A stretch of 44,722 nt of DNA. Origin: Bacteroidales bacterium. GTDB taxonomy: Bacteria; Bacteroidota; Bacteroidia; Bacteroidales; Muribaculaceae. The position numbers and the translations under genes are program-made. This document shows positions 23,755 through 32,301 of this stretch, piece by piece. A model generated the notes under the pieces. It had not been told where the DNA came from and searched no databases. It saw nothing but the letters and a program-made list of their open reading frames with translations. Where the stretch lies: contig JAAVFI010000060.1 of NCBI GenBank assembly GCA_014800815.1, positions 1 through 44,722 on the forward strand. Reading direction: 5' to 3'. How positions within the stretch are numbered: the stretch's first letter is position 1; the number at the start of each line of letters is the position of its first letter.

Positions 23755-24453
23755 ATGAAAAAAATTCTACTTGCCGCTGCACTTGCCACACTCGCCTGCA
23801 CCTTCGCCTCAGAAGCTGCCGAACGCGTGGATGCCGTTTCCGAATCACATTCATCCTGCAAACTCCTCTCACGCTCTGATGCGGCTGAGGAAGATGAGGA
23901 TTTCCCGGAGAGCTGGAATATTGAATATTCCGACGGGATTCTCAGCGTTACGTGGGTCAATTTCTTTGCAAATTGCTGCCCGACCGGATTTGTCGGCTGG
24001 TTTGAGAAAGAAGGCAATGAGCTTACATACAATCTGATATGGACGGAAGACGACGAGTTCGCCTGTGACTGCATGTGCAATTTCGACGTCACCACCACCT
24101 TCGGCGCTATCAACCCGGGGCACTATACCATTACATTCAGAAGATATGTAGATATATTCACTGCCGAAGTCGACATAAAGGACGGCGGCAATATAACTCT
24201 GAGTGCGTCACCCGCAGGTATTCAGCCCATTGGAGCGTCTTCGGATATCATGACCATATCGGCCGACGGTGTACTCCGAGTAAATTGCGAAGGTAATTAC
24301 ACCGTGGAAATTTTCGACGCCGCCGGAATGCAGCGCGTACATATCGACGCTGCAGATTCATCGGAAATTTCGGTTGCCTCTCTGCAGCGTGGCATGTACA
24401 TCGCAAAGGTTACTGCCGGAGGGAGCTCCTCTACCCTACGGTTTATCAGATAA
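23755..24453 (+). CDS. Small secreted protein with T9SS-like C-terminal domain
   Basis: A 232-residue protein with signal peptide MKKILLAAALATLACTFA. The middle domain carries a cluster of cysteines (FFANCCPTGF; FACDCMCNFD) that may bind metal or form disulfides; I do not recognise the family. The C-terminal 75 residues (ISADGVLRVNCEG to GMYIAKVTAGG...FIR) look like a type A sorting domain for type IX secretion, matching the tails of the two LRR proteins in this window. It has its own promoter and terminator. Confidence 0.75.
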   Translation: MKKILLAAALATLACTFASEAAERVDAVSESHSSCKLLSRSDAAEEDEDFPESWNIEYSDGILSVTWVNFFANCCPTGFVGWFEKEGNELTYNLIWTEDDEFACDCMCNFDVTTTFGAINPGHYTITFRRYVDIFTAEVDIKDGGNITLSASPAGIQPIGASSDIMTISADGVLRVNCEGNYTVEIFDAAGMQRVHIDAADSSEISVASLQRGMYIAKVTAGGSSSTLRFIR

Positions 24454-24470
24454 ATATATCATCTATAACT

Positions 24471-24513
24471 AAATCGGGCATACTCCTTTGCGCAGGAATA
24501 TGCCCGATTTTTT
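24471..24513 (+). terminator. Terminator between the secreted protein gene and mutS2
   Basis: A 12-bp stem AAATCGGGCATA/TATGCCCGATTT (24471-24482 with 24499-24510) followed by T-run. It separates two convergent genes. Confidence 0.92.
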
Positions 24514-24528
24514 GATGCTGATAAATTA

Positions 24529-27006
24529 TCAAAATTCAACCACTGTGATGCCCGGACCACCGAAGCGCACGTCTTCGTCGTGGTATGAAGAGACGGCGGG
24601 GACGGTGTCGAGGTAGCGGCGGATGTACTGGCGGAGGGCGCCAGTGCCGGTGCCGTGGAGGATGCGGACGCGCGAGGAGTTGAACTGGATAGCGTCGTCG
24701 ATATAGTACGTCACGGCCTGCACGGCTTCGTCGGCACGCATGCCTCGCACATCTATCTCATTGCTGAAATTGAGCTGACGCTCGCGCGAGGAGTCGGTAG
24801 TCTGGCCGGAGATGAAGCTTACGCCGCCTTTTACAGCTCCCGAGGGTGCCTGACGGAGGGTGCGCTTGAGGCGGTCGAGCTTTACGGTAGTCTTCATCTG
24901 CCCGAACACCACCGTGGCGTTCTTGCCGTTTATCTCCGAAATTGTGCCGACCGTGGCCGAACCTTCGAGCACCACGTTGTCGCCCGGAGCGAGCGGTCGG
25001 TCATCCGACTGTCGTGGCGCAGCAGGCGTCTGAGTCTTCTTCTTTTTCGGAATTTTCTTATCGAGGAGCGGGTGCGAATTTTTATCCGACGAGTTCTCAA
25101 GGAGATTGCGGCGCTCGGCCTCGAGTTTCTGACGGGCTTCGCGCGTGCGGTCCTTGTCGGCCTGCGCCGTACGTATCTCGCGGATAGTACGCTCAATGGT
25201 AGCATTCGACCCTTCGAGAATCTTGCGGGCTTCGTCGCGCGCCTCCGAGATTATCTCGCGACGCTTGCCGCGCAGAGTCTCCATTTCGGTCTCGTAGCGA
25301 GCGAGCACATCTTCTATCTGCTTCTCTTTCTGGCGGATAGACTGGCGTTTATTCTCCCAGTAGCGTCGGTCGCGGGCGATATCGAGCAGATACTTGTCCA
25401 TGTTCACATAGTCGCTGCCGACGAGCTCGCGGGCGTCCTCGATGATTTCATCGGGTATGCCTGTCTTGCGGGCAATCTCTATGGCGAAAGAGCTGCCGGG
25501 GTGCCCGATAGCGAGGCGGAAGAGGGGCTGCATCTTCTGACGGTCGTAGAGCATCGAGCCGTTAACAAGACCCGGGGTCTCCTCGGCAAACTGCTTGAGG
25601 TTGTGGTAGTGGGTAGTCACCACTCCCCACATTCCTTTGTTGTTGAACTTGCGGAGCATGGCCTGGGCTATGGCGCCGCCGATCTGTGGCTCGGTACCTC
25701 CGCCGAATTCGTCGATGAGTATGAGGGTGCGACCGTTGCCTCGCGCAAGGAAGAACTTCATGTTGCGGAGGTGCGATGAGTAAGTCGAGAGGTCGTCTTC
25801 TATCGACTGGTCGTCGCCGATGTCGATGAAGATATTCTCCATTACACCCATGTGCGAGTTTTCGTAGACAGGAGGCAGCACTCCGCACTGAGCCATATAT
25901 TGTATGATGCCGAGAGTCTTGAGAGCCACCGATTTACCGCCGGCGTTGGGGCCGGAGATTACGAGTATGCGCTTTTCGGGCGAGAGTACGATATCGAGCG
26001 GCACTATTTCTTTGCCCTGACGCTCGAGCGAGAGCTTGAGCACGGGGTGGCAGGCGTGGTACCACTCCACCTCGGGTTTCTCGGAGAGGTGCGGCATGAG
26101 GCCACCCACGGTGCGGGCGTAATCGGCTTTGGCGTAGATGAAATCGAAGGTCCCGAGCAGGTCGAACCCGTCAAGGAGGGAGTCGACTTCGGGACGGATA
26201 ACGTCGGCGAGCGCTATGAGTATGCGCACTATCTCGCGGCGCTCCTCGATGCCGAGCTCGCGCAGGCGGTTGTTGGCCTCCACCACTTCGGCAGGCTCGA
26301 TGAAGAATGTCTTGCCCGAGGCCGATTCATCGTGCACGATACCCGATATCTTGCGCTTGTACATGGGGGCGACGGGTATCACGAGGCGACCGTCGCGCAC
26401 CGAGGGGGTGACGTCGGCCTCGAGGTAGCCCTCGCGTACGGCGGCGGCAATCACACGTCGCATTGCGGAGTTGATGCTGCCGGCACAGGCCGCCATTGAG
26501 CGTCTGATTTCGGCAAGTTGGGGCGATGCGTTATCCTTGATTTCGCCGTGGCGGTCGATTATGCGGTCGATAGCCGCACTCACCATGGGGAATGCGTCGA
26601 GGCCCTCGGCGAGAGTGTCGAGTTCGGGATAGGGAGTGGACACATGGCCTGTCTCCTCGTCGACTTTGCGCAGTTTGGCGAAGAACGACGCTATACCCGA
26701 CATCGCGGCAAGGGATGCCCGCAGGCCCGGAAGTTCGGCCTCGGAGGGGAAGGTACCCGGCACCCGCAGTGTGTTGAGCAGCTGTCGGCGGTCGTGAATA
26801 CTGCCGAGGTTGAAGCCTGCGTCAGAGGCTATTATGGCGAGCATCTCGGCGGTCTGCGTGAGCAGCCGGCGCACGGTGGTATAGTCGCTGCCGAACGACA
26901 TCTCTTCGCAACGGGAGCGACCGATAGGGGACGAACAAAGTTTCGAGAGGTAGTCGCGTACGCTGTCGAAACCAATTTTTCGCTCTATAGAATCGGGATA
27001 TGTCAT
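24529..27006 (-). CDS. mutS2: Endonuclease MutS2
   Basis: An 825-residue MutS-family ATPase lacking the mismatch-reading domain I. The ATPase core has Walker A GPNAGGKS (about residues 344-351) and Walker B-type LILIDEFGGGTEP. A long coiled coil follows (about 515-650), then the C-terminal Smr nuclease domain (EIDVRGMRADEAV; HGTGTGALRQYIRRYL). The family acts in suppressing recombination and in rescue of collided ribosomes. Length is normal. smpB, which also acts in ribosome rescue, starts upstream in the same operon, 3 bp from the mutS2 ATG. Confidence 0.97.
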   Translation of the reverse strand: MTYPDSIERKIGFDSVRDYLSKLCSSPIGRSRCEEMSFGSDYTTVRRLLTQTAEMLAIIASDAGFNLGSIHDRRQLLNTLRVPGTFPSEAELPGLRASLAAMSGIASFFAKLRKVDEETGHVSTPYPELDTLAEGLDAFPMVSAAIDRIIDRHGEIKDNASPQLAEIRRSMAACAGSINSAMRRVIAAAVREGYLEADVTPSVRDGRLVIPVAPMYKRKISGIVHDESASGKTFFIEPAEVVEANNRLRELGIEERREIVRILIALADVIRPEVDSLLDGFDLLGTFDFIYAKADYARTVGGLMPHLSEKPEVEWYHACHPVLKLSLERQGKEIVPLDIVLSPEKRILVISGPNAGGKSVALKTLGIIQYMAQCGVLPPVYENSHMGVMENIFIDIGDDQSIEDDLSTYSSHLRNMKFFLARGNGRTLILIDEFGGGTEPQIGGAIAQAMLRKFNNKGMWGVVTTHYHNLKQFAEETPGLVNGSMLYDRQKMQPLFRLAIGHPGSSFAIEIARKTGIPDEIIEDARELVGSDYVNMDKYLLDIARDRRYWENKRQSIRQKEKQIEDVLARYETEMETLRGKRREIISEARDEARKILEGSNATIERTIREIRTAQADKDRTREARQKLEAERRNLLENSSDKNSHPLLDKKIPKKKKTQTPAAPRQSDDRPLAPGDNVVLEGSATVGTISEINGKNATVVFGQMKTTVKLDRLKRTLRQAPSGAVKGGVSFISGQTTDSSRERQLNFSNEIDVRGMRADEAVQAVTYYIDDAIQFNSSRVRILHGTGTGALRQYIRRYLDTVPAVSSYHDEDVRFGGPGITVVEF

Positions 27007-27009
27007 AGC

Positions 27010-27465
27010 TTACTTATGCATCATGCGGGCGAGCGAGCGCTTGTCCTCGCGCTCCTTGATAGCCTGACGCTTGTCGTATTCTTTCTTACCGCGGGCAATG
27101 CCGATAACGAGTTTGGCAAATCCGCGTTCGCTAATAAAAAGGCGCAGAGGCACAATGGTATAACCGGCGTCACGCGACGCCTTGGCTATCTTATTGATTT
27201 CCTTCTTGTTTAGCAGGAGCTTGCGGTCGCGTCGGGAGTCGTGGTTATTGTATGTACCGTAGAAGTATGTGGCGATATTCATGTTCTTGACCCATACCTC
27301 GTTGAGCGACGACACATAGCAGAATGTATCAACGAGCGAGGCGTGGCCGGTGCGGATACTTTTAATCTCCGTACCGGTGAGGACGAGTCCGGCCGTGAAG
27401 GTCTCTACAATCTCATAGTCGAAAGTAGCGCGCCTGTTTTTTATATTTATGTCTTTAGGTTTCAT
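27010..27465 (-). CDS. smpB: SsrA-binding protein SmpB
   Basis: A 151-residue tmRNA partner that delivers SsrA RNA to stalled ribosomes in trans-translation. Conserved features include the N-terminal [27 protein letters not shown], and the C-terminal basic tail ([22 protein letters not shown]) that enters the empty mRNA channel. The start codon overlaps the stop of the upstream Yip1 gene by one base, and mutS2 follows at once, so the three form an operon. Confidence 0.97.
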   Translation of the reverse strand: MKPKDINIKNRRATFDYEIVETFTAGLVLTGTEIKSIRTGHASLVDTFCYVSSLNEVWVKNMNIATYFYGTYNNHDSRRDRKLLLNKKEINKIAKASRDAGYTIVPLRLFISERGFAKLVIGIARGKKEYDKRQAIKEREDKRSLARMMHK

Positions 27466-28010
27466 TATATCAGAAGATAGAGAAGATAATATATAAACAA
27501 CGGAACGGCTACAATGGCAGCGGCACTCAGGCCGATGTATGCGAGTTCGCTGTCTTTTTTCACTCCGAGCAAGGGCATTGCCTTATATAGAATAAGGATG
27601 ACGTATACAGGGAGGAACTTGAGTATTACGAGATTCCAGGGCAGACAGTTGGCGATAATCTGCACGAGCACCATGAGTCCTATGCCGGCCACGCACACGG
27701 TCTGCACCGAGCGCTGCGAGGGCGGATTGGTGGTGAGGCGCCCGAGATACAGCTCGAAAATGAGTCGGGCTATAAAGAGCGACACGAAATATGCGCCGAA
27801 GTCGGCAACGGCCCGCATAAGCACCTGAGCGAGCTCGGCATGCCGCAGATAGGCGAAAGCCAGAAATTCGGTGGCGGCGGCAACTCCGAGCAAAGGATAA
27901 AGGCCGGTGCGGGCGAGTTCGTCAGGATCCGGGTCGGCTTTACTTAGGTCCTCCCACCCGCTCGAGGGGGCAAGAATGAGCTGAAGGAGGTATTTTAGGA
28001 ACGTAAGCAT
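27465..28010 (-). CDS. Yip1 domain membrane protein
   Basis: A 181-residue inner-membrane protein with about five hydrophobic segments. It opens with the amphipathic [22 protein letters not shown], typical of bacterial Yip1-domain (DUF1282-like) proteins; the W-E-D-L signature is characteristic. Function in bacteria is unknown. It is the first gene of the operon with smpB and mutS2, and a consensus -7 box lies 25 bp upstream of its ATG. Confidence 0.8.
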   Translation of the reverse strand: MLTFLKYLLQLILAPSSGWEDLSKADPDPDELARTGLYPLLGVAAATEFLAFAYLRHAELAQVLMRAVADFGAYFVSLFIARLIFELYLGRLTTNPPSQRSVQTVCVAGIGLMVLVQIIANCLPWNLVILKFLPVYVILILYKAMPLLGVKKDSELAYIGLSAAAIVAVPLFIYYLLYLLI

Positions 28011-28034
28011 GAGTTTTTATGTTTATTGAGACTA

Positions 28035-28042
28035 CAAAGTTA
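28035..28042 (-). promoter_or_regulatory. -7 box of the Yip1-smpB-mutS2 operon
   Basis: Minus-strand TAACTTTG, matching TAnnTTTG; the predicted start near 28028 leaves a leader of about 18 nt. Confidence 0.6.
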
Positions 28043-28074
28043 CGAAATATGAATCGTATTTAAATCGGATTTGT

Positions 28075-28082
28075 TAATTTTG
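28075..28082 (+). promoter_or_regulatory. -7 box of the DUF5606 gene
   Basis: TAATTTTG, matching TAnnTTTG, 40 bp upstream of the ATG; the -33 element is weak (TTTA). Confidence 0.6.
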
Positions 28083-28122
28083 CAGCAGCAAATTCAATGT
28101 GCAATAACATAATTCATATAAA

Positions 28123-28563
28123 ATGATAAAAGGAATCTTATCTATCTCCGGAAAACCGGGTCTCTTCAAGCTCCTCAGCCGCGGCAAAAATGCTCTTATC
28201 GTGGAGAACATTGCCACCAAGAAGCGCATCCCCACTTATGCTCACGAGAAAGTAATCTCTCTCGCCGACATAACTATGTACACCGAGCACGGCGACGAAC
28301 CCCTGCCCGAAATCCTCGACAAAGTGTACGCTTTCAACGAGGGTAAGGCTATCGACCTCAAAAGCTTCCCCAACGACGCCGCTATCCGCGAGTGCTTCGG
28401 CAAGATCATTCCCGACTTCGACACCGAGCGCGTATATACCACCGACATCCGCAAGCTTTTCAGCTGGTACAACCAGCTCGTAGCAGCAGGCTTCACCGAA
28501 TTCAAAGAAGCTGAGACTGCCGACGAAGCTGCCGAAGAGGCCGCTCCCGAAGCCGAAGCTTAA
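28123..28563 (+). CDS. DUF5606 domain protein
   Basis: A 146-residue cytosolic protein conserved across Bacteroidetes and highly expressed in some, with unknown function. It has the typical opening MIKGILSISGKPGLFKLL and an RIPTYAHEKVISL strand, then a helical middle, and an acidic Ala/Glu-rich tail (about residues 125-146). Length is normal for the family. It has its own promoter and is convergent with the LuxR-type regulator. Confidence 0.9.
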   Translation: MIKGILSISGKPGLFKLLSRGKNALIVENIATKKRIPTYAHEKVISLADITMYTEHGDEPLPEILDKVYAFNEGKAIDLKSFPNDAAIRECFGKIIPDFDTERVYTTDIRKLFSWYNQLVAAGFTEFKEAETADEAAEEAAPEAEA

Positions 28564-28595
28564 CGCTACCGCATAGAAATCGCACACGGGCAGCT

Positions 28596-29528
28596 CTATC
28601 TGATATCGTTCAGATTGAGCTGCTCGAGTTTTACTATACCGTTGACTATGGCGTAGATAGTGAGGCCGCTCACTGAGTGGATATCGAGCTTGCGCACTAT
28701 ATTCTTACGGTGGGTCTGCACTGTATTGATGCTGATAAATAGTTTGTCGGCAATCTCTTTGTTTGAGAATCCGCACACGAGCAGAGCGAGCACATCTTTC
28801 TCGCGCACAGAGAGGGTCTCGCCGCTATCGGTCTGAGTATCGTCGGCGGCGGGCTCCACCTCGAGTTTATCTTCAAGGGCTTTTACGGCGGGAACGAAGA
28901 GGAGGTCTTCGAGCTGACAGTGCTTGCGGAGGTCGCGCTCGCATATAAATATCTCGTAGAGAGCTATATTGAGTTTCTCGGCAGCTTCGCCCGGACGGTA
29001 GTACTTGATGATGATGTTCTTGAGTTCCTGGAGTTTGGAGTCAATAGCGCTGTGCGAGCGGGCGAAGTGCTCTATCTCGAAGTCGGCGCTGCGGCGACCC
29101 TCTAAAAGGTCTTCTACATAGCCGAATACGCTTTGATTTTCGTGCTCGGTGTGGCGGCGCACCTCAGCCATATACTCGTCGTAGAACTTTACTATGAGGT
29201 TTGCCACATCGCTCACCCCCGAAGTTTCGTTGTCAGACAGTATTGCCTCGATGAGTTTGCGGCGGATAGCCGGAAGCTGAAAATCGAGGAAATAGCTGTG
29301 TGCCTGCTTGAGATAACTTATAAGCTGGGGCACCGATACCTCCGGGGCGAAATGGTCGGCAGCCTCCGAACCGAACTTTATGAAGTTTGCCACGGCAAGA
29401 AATGTGGGAACGTCCACACCGTTCTCACGGCAGATATCGCGCACACTGCTCTCCCCTACTCCGAGGGGAATGCCGAAGCGGCACATCATCTGGAGCAACG
29501 ACGGCTCGTCGCAGATGAGTTCGCTCAT
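28596..29528 (-). CDS. Hemerythrin-like sensor fused to LuxR-type DNA-binding domain
   Basis: A 310-residue regulator read from MSELICDEPSLLQMM; ATG at 29564 would leave a leader of about 4 nt. The N-terminal part (about 1-70) resembles the DUF542/ScdA-type region of hemerythrin proteins. The central hemerythrin-like domain has spaced histidines (HSYFLDFQLP; HTEHENQS; RSHSAID; KHCQLEDLLFVPAV) fitting a di-iron site. The C-terminal LuxR/GerE domain is complete (LSVREKDVLALLVCGFSNKEIA; NTVQTHRKNI). A sensor of oxygen, nitric oxide or redox stress is the natural reading. It is transcribed away from the leader RNA and LRR operon to its right. Confidence 0.85.
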   Translation of the reverse strand: MSELICDEPSLLQMMCRFGIPLGVGESSVRDICRENGVDVPTFLAVANFIKFGSEAADHFAPEVSVPQLISYLKQAHSYFLDFQLPAIRRKLIEAILSDNETSGVSDVANLIVKFYDEYMAEVRRHTEHENQSVFGYVEDLLEGRRSADFEIEHFARSHSAIDSKLQELKNIIIKYYRPGEAAEKLNIALYEIFICERDLRKHCQLEDLLFVPAVKALEDKLEVEPAADDTQTDSGETLSVREKDVLALLVCGFSNKEIADKLFISINTVQTHRKNIVRKLDIHSVSGLTIYAIVNGIVKLEQLNLNDIR

Positions 29529-29574
29529 TTTGTTCTTTTCGCTGTAATAGGTTACCATAGCCATATTTTGTGTG

Positions 29575-29582
29575 CAAAAGTA
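29575..29582 (-). promoter_or_regulatory. -7 box of the hemerythrin-LuxR gene
   Basis: Minus-strand TACTTTTG. The predicted start near 29568 supports ATG at 29528 (leader of about 40 nt). Confidence 0.6.
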
Positions 29583-29667
29583 CAAAATCTTTGAGAACTC
29601 TACCAATCTCGAGGCCCGAAAATTGTTAAAGGTGACGCAAGAGTATTTAAAATTCAGAAATAATTCA

Positions 29668-29675
29668 TACCTTTG
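29668..29675 (+). promoter_or_regulatory. -7 box of the second LRR operon
   Basis: TACCTTTG; the -33 element is weak (TTTA at 29646-29649, 18 bp upstream). The leader from about 29682 to the ATG at 30034 is about 350 nt, the same as for the fimbrial operon. Confidence 0.7.
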
Positions 29676-29681
29676 CGATGC

Positions 29682-30033
29682 ATATCGCCCTGGAGGCCCG
29701 ATATGGGTTAGAGGGTGGGTATAGCGACATAATTGAAGCGTTACTTAGCGCTCTTTCTTGACAGTTAGAAACTTCGCAACTTTCACAGATTCGTCAGGAA
29801 TGTAGCAGCGACGGACGCCTATGTGGATATGTATATTCTTTAAGGAGATGATACGTGAGTATCGTCGCCTTATCTGTTTTACATATTTGCGTGAGGCCTC
29901 TTCAGCTGCTCGTTCGACGAATCGGGCAATGCGAAGGCCTCTAACTGTAGAACGGGCAGCAGGGTATGGACCTTACGCTTTTTTTATCCACATATCAGGC
30001 CAAGGTACTGGTCCCCGAGGCTGAAACAATGCT
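29682..30033 (+). ncRNA. Structured leader RNA, copy B (second LRR operon)
   Basis: A 352-nt leader sharing blocks and helices with copy A. Helices: GGCCC/GGGTT near the start, AGCG/CGCT (29737-29740 with 29749-29752), TTTCT/AGAAA (29754-29758 with 29767-29771), GATAC/GTATC (29850-29854 with 29859-29863). A closing helix GCGTGAGG/CCTTACGC (29889-29896 with 29971-29978) encloses GCTGCTCGTTC/GAACGGGCAGC (29905-29915 with 29950-29960) and its inner hairpin. T7 follows at 29979-29985, 48 nt before the ATG. Several helices differ in sequence from copy A but keep pairing, including G-U pairs, which is evidence for RNA structure. Open frames in this stretch look like chance. Confidence 0.75.
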
Positions 30034-31374
30034 ATGAAAAAAGTATTACTTTTTCTGCTCGTAGTGCTGATGTACATCCCCGCAAGGGCTGGTGATTACT
30101 ATTCGTATCAGTATGAAGGACAAACCTTAAGTTATGATCTTTTCCCGGATGGGACGTGCGAACTTCTACAATCGCTTGCTTCCGGAAATCTTATAGTTCC
30201 CTCCATTGTGGAAAGAGAGATCGGCGGCAATGTGTATGAATATGAGGTAACAAGAATAGGAGACGCAGCGTTCAGCTGGTGCAGTGATTTAGTATCGGTA
30301 GAGTTACCGAATACCATACAATCAATAGGAGAGGATGCTTTCCATGCTTGTGAATCGCTTACTTCTATAAAGCTTCCTGAGTATCTGAGCACTCTGGGAG
30401 AGGGTGCATTCCGCGACTGTGAGAGTCTTACATCCATAATCCTTCCCAACTCACTGATAAAAATTGAGCAGCTTACTTTCCTCGGATGTAGTTCACTCTC
30501 AGCAATCACTCTGCCAAACGCATTAACTTCCATAGGTCGATTGGCTTTTAATGATTGCAGAAGTCTTACAACTATCGACATACCCGACACTGTAACCTTC
30601 ATAGGAATTTCTGCCTTTGAAAGCTGTAGCAAGTTATCCTCAATAACACTTCCCAAATCACTGAAAACCATTGAGGAGTCAACATTTTCAAATTGCACCG
30701 GCCTGCAGTCTATAAATATCCCCGACGCAGTAACCGGCATAGGTGGTTCGGCTTTCTATTACTGTACAAGCTTACACACCGTTACTATCGGAAATTCCGT
30801 AGAATCGATAGGTAATTCAGCTTTCTACGACTGTAAAAAACTTACTAAACTATCACTTGGAAATTCTGTAAAATCTATTGGTCACGAAGCGTTCAGTGAA
30901 TGCGAAAAGCTCGAAGATTTTACCTTCCCTGAAAGCCTGACAAAAATCGGAGAGTTTGCATTTGAAAGATGTCGTAGTCTTACAACTATAGATATACCGA
31001 GTTCTGTAACAGATCTTGGACAAGGCTCTTTCAATGAGTGCAAAAGTCTGAATTCTATCTATTACAATTCAGAGAATCCCATTCAGGGCGATGAAACTAT
31101 TTTCGACTATGATACTTATAACACAGCTGTACTTTACGTCCCTGCATCAGCTGTTGAAAAGTGCAAGACTATCAATCCGTGGATGAACTTCAAGTCGATT
31201 AATGCAGCCGACTTCTCAGGCGTATCAGACATTACTGCCGGTGCTGACGAAACCAAGACCGTTGAAGTTTACAACATGGCAGGCGTAAAAGTTGCAGAGT
31301 CGACCCAAGGTATCACTCCCGGCATCTATCTGGTGCGCGAGGGCTCCGATGTGAAAAAAGTAATCATCAAATAA
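30034..31374 (+). CDS. BspA-type leucine-rich-repeat surface protein
   Basis: A 446-residue secreted protein with signal peptide MKKVLLFLLVVLMYIPARAG. About twelve LRR_5/BspA repeats of 23-24 residues run from residue 70 to 350 (pattern: IGxxAFxxCxxLTxIxLPxSLxx). The C-terminus (TVEVYNMAGVKVAE...GIYLVREG...KVIIK) resembles a type A sorting domain for type IX secretion. An adhesin or ligand-binding role is expected. It is the first gene after leader RNA copy B and is followed at 18 bp by a lipoprotein gene. It is AT-richer than the chromosomal average. Confidence 0.9.
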   Translation: MKKVLLFLLVVLMYIPARAGDYYSYQYEGQTLSYDLFPDGTCELLQSLASGNLIVPSIVEREIGGNVYEYEVTRIGDAAFSWCSDLVSVELPNTIQSIGEDAFHACESLTSIKLPEYLSTLGEGAFRDCESLTSIILPNSLIKIEQLTFLGCSSLSAITLPNALTSIGRLAFNDCRSLTTIDIPDTVTFIGISAFESCSKLSSITLPKSLKTIEESTFSNCTGLQSINIPDAVTGIGGSAFYYCTSLHTVTIGNSVESIGNSAFYDCKKLTKLSLGNSVKSIGHEAFSECEKLEDFTFPESLTKIGEFAFERCRSLTTIDIPSSVTDLGQGSFNECKSLNSIYYNSENPIQGDETIFDYDTYNTAVLYVPASAVEKCKTINPWMNFKSINAADFSGVSDITAGADETKTVEVYNMAGVKVAESTQGITPGIYLVREGSDVKKVIIK

Positions 31375-31392
31375 TCAAAATACAAATCAATC

Positions 31393-32301
31393 ATGAAATT
31401 ATTGAAATTTATGGCGACAGGCGCTATCGTAGCGTCGCTCTCGCTCACCTCCTGTACGGCAGACGAGGGAGGTCCTGAAATCGGAGGACAGCTATGGCAG
31501 GGAGAACTCGGCGCTCCCGAATATGCCGACGATGCTATATGCTACGACCTCACCGACGCCCCCTACAGCTATATCGAACTGTCGGAAAGCGGATTGTATT
31601 TCGTAGGTGAAAAGGCCGGCAATCAGTATTCGGCTCCCAAGCACCGCACTATGCACAAGGCGCCTGCAGCCTCGCGCAGCTACTATGAGCCTGAAATCAT
31701 CTCGGGCGAATACGAAAAGCTCTCCGACGGAAGCTACAAACTGAAAGGTTTCGGCACAATCACCTACAACCGCAACCACACACTCGCTGTGACTCTCGAG
31801 AATGGCCAGTCGGAAGTATGGGACGCTGTTCCCCAGGAAAAGATGCCTACCAATGCTCTCAACAGCCGCCTCTGTCGCACTTGGAAAATAGACAAGGTAC
31901 GCATCGAGTTCTGCGACAAAGACAATGAAGTGCTCAAAGAGGTTTACCTCACCGAAGATCAGATTGCGACAGAGTATGTAAACTATTTCACATTCACATA
32001 CTCAGGCCAAGTGTATGAGTACGACGAAGGCGAGTGGTACCACGACAAGTGGAGCTGGTACAATGCTACATCGCAGCTGATTCGCATAGTAAATATGGAT
32101 GAGGATTTTTATCAGGAAGAAGGTCTCATCCAGGCTATCTTCAACGACGACCGCGTGACCTTCCTCCAGCCATTATGGTTCGACGACGGTGAGGAAGCCG
32201 AATGGGAATATGAAGAAATTCTTCCCAATCTCTCGCTCCCGAGCAGCGTGCGCATGGCTAAGGAATACCTCGAATGTAAGGAATACAAAATCCGCAAGTG
32301 A
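31393..32301 (+). CDS. Unassigned lipoprotein, 302 residues
   Basis: A lipoprotein precursor (ATGAIVASLSLTSCTADEGG; lipobox TSC). I do not recognise the family. The mature part has a beta-rich N-terminal region, then a lipocalin-like segment beginning LCRTWKIDKVRIEFCDK and running through several Tyr/Trp-rich strands (YEYDEGEWYHDKWSWYN). It is acidic throughout. It lies between the LRR gene (18 bp) and the outer-membrane barrel gene, whose ATG overlaps its stop (TGATG), so all three are one operon and probably act at the cell surface together. Confidence 0.8.
   Translation: MKLLKFMATGAIVASLSLTSCTADEGGPEIGGQLWQGELGAPEYADDAICYDLTDAPYSYIELSESGLYFVGEKAGNQYSAPKHRTMHKAPAASRSYYEPEIISGEYEKLSDGSYKLKGFGTITYNRNHTLAVTLENGQSEVWDAVPQEKMPTNALNSRLCRTWKIDKVRIEFCDKDNEVLKEVYLTEDQIATEYVNYFTFTYSGQVYEYDEGEWYHDKWSWYNATSQLIRIVNMDEDFYQEEGLIQAIFNDDRVTFLQPLWFDDGEEAEWEYEEILPNLSLPSSVRMAKEYLECKEYKIRK

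Noticed and set aside
24655-27213. Several long plus-strand open frames opposite mutS2
   Set aside because: Shadows of the GC-rich mutS2 gene, with no domain or promoter.
29821-30024. Small open frame inside leader RNA copy B
   Set aside because: It overlaps the conserved RNA helices, and no matching frame exists at the same place in copy A.
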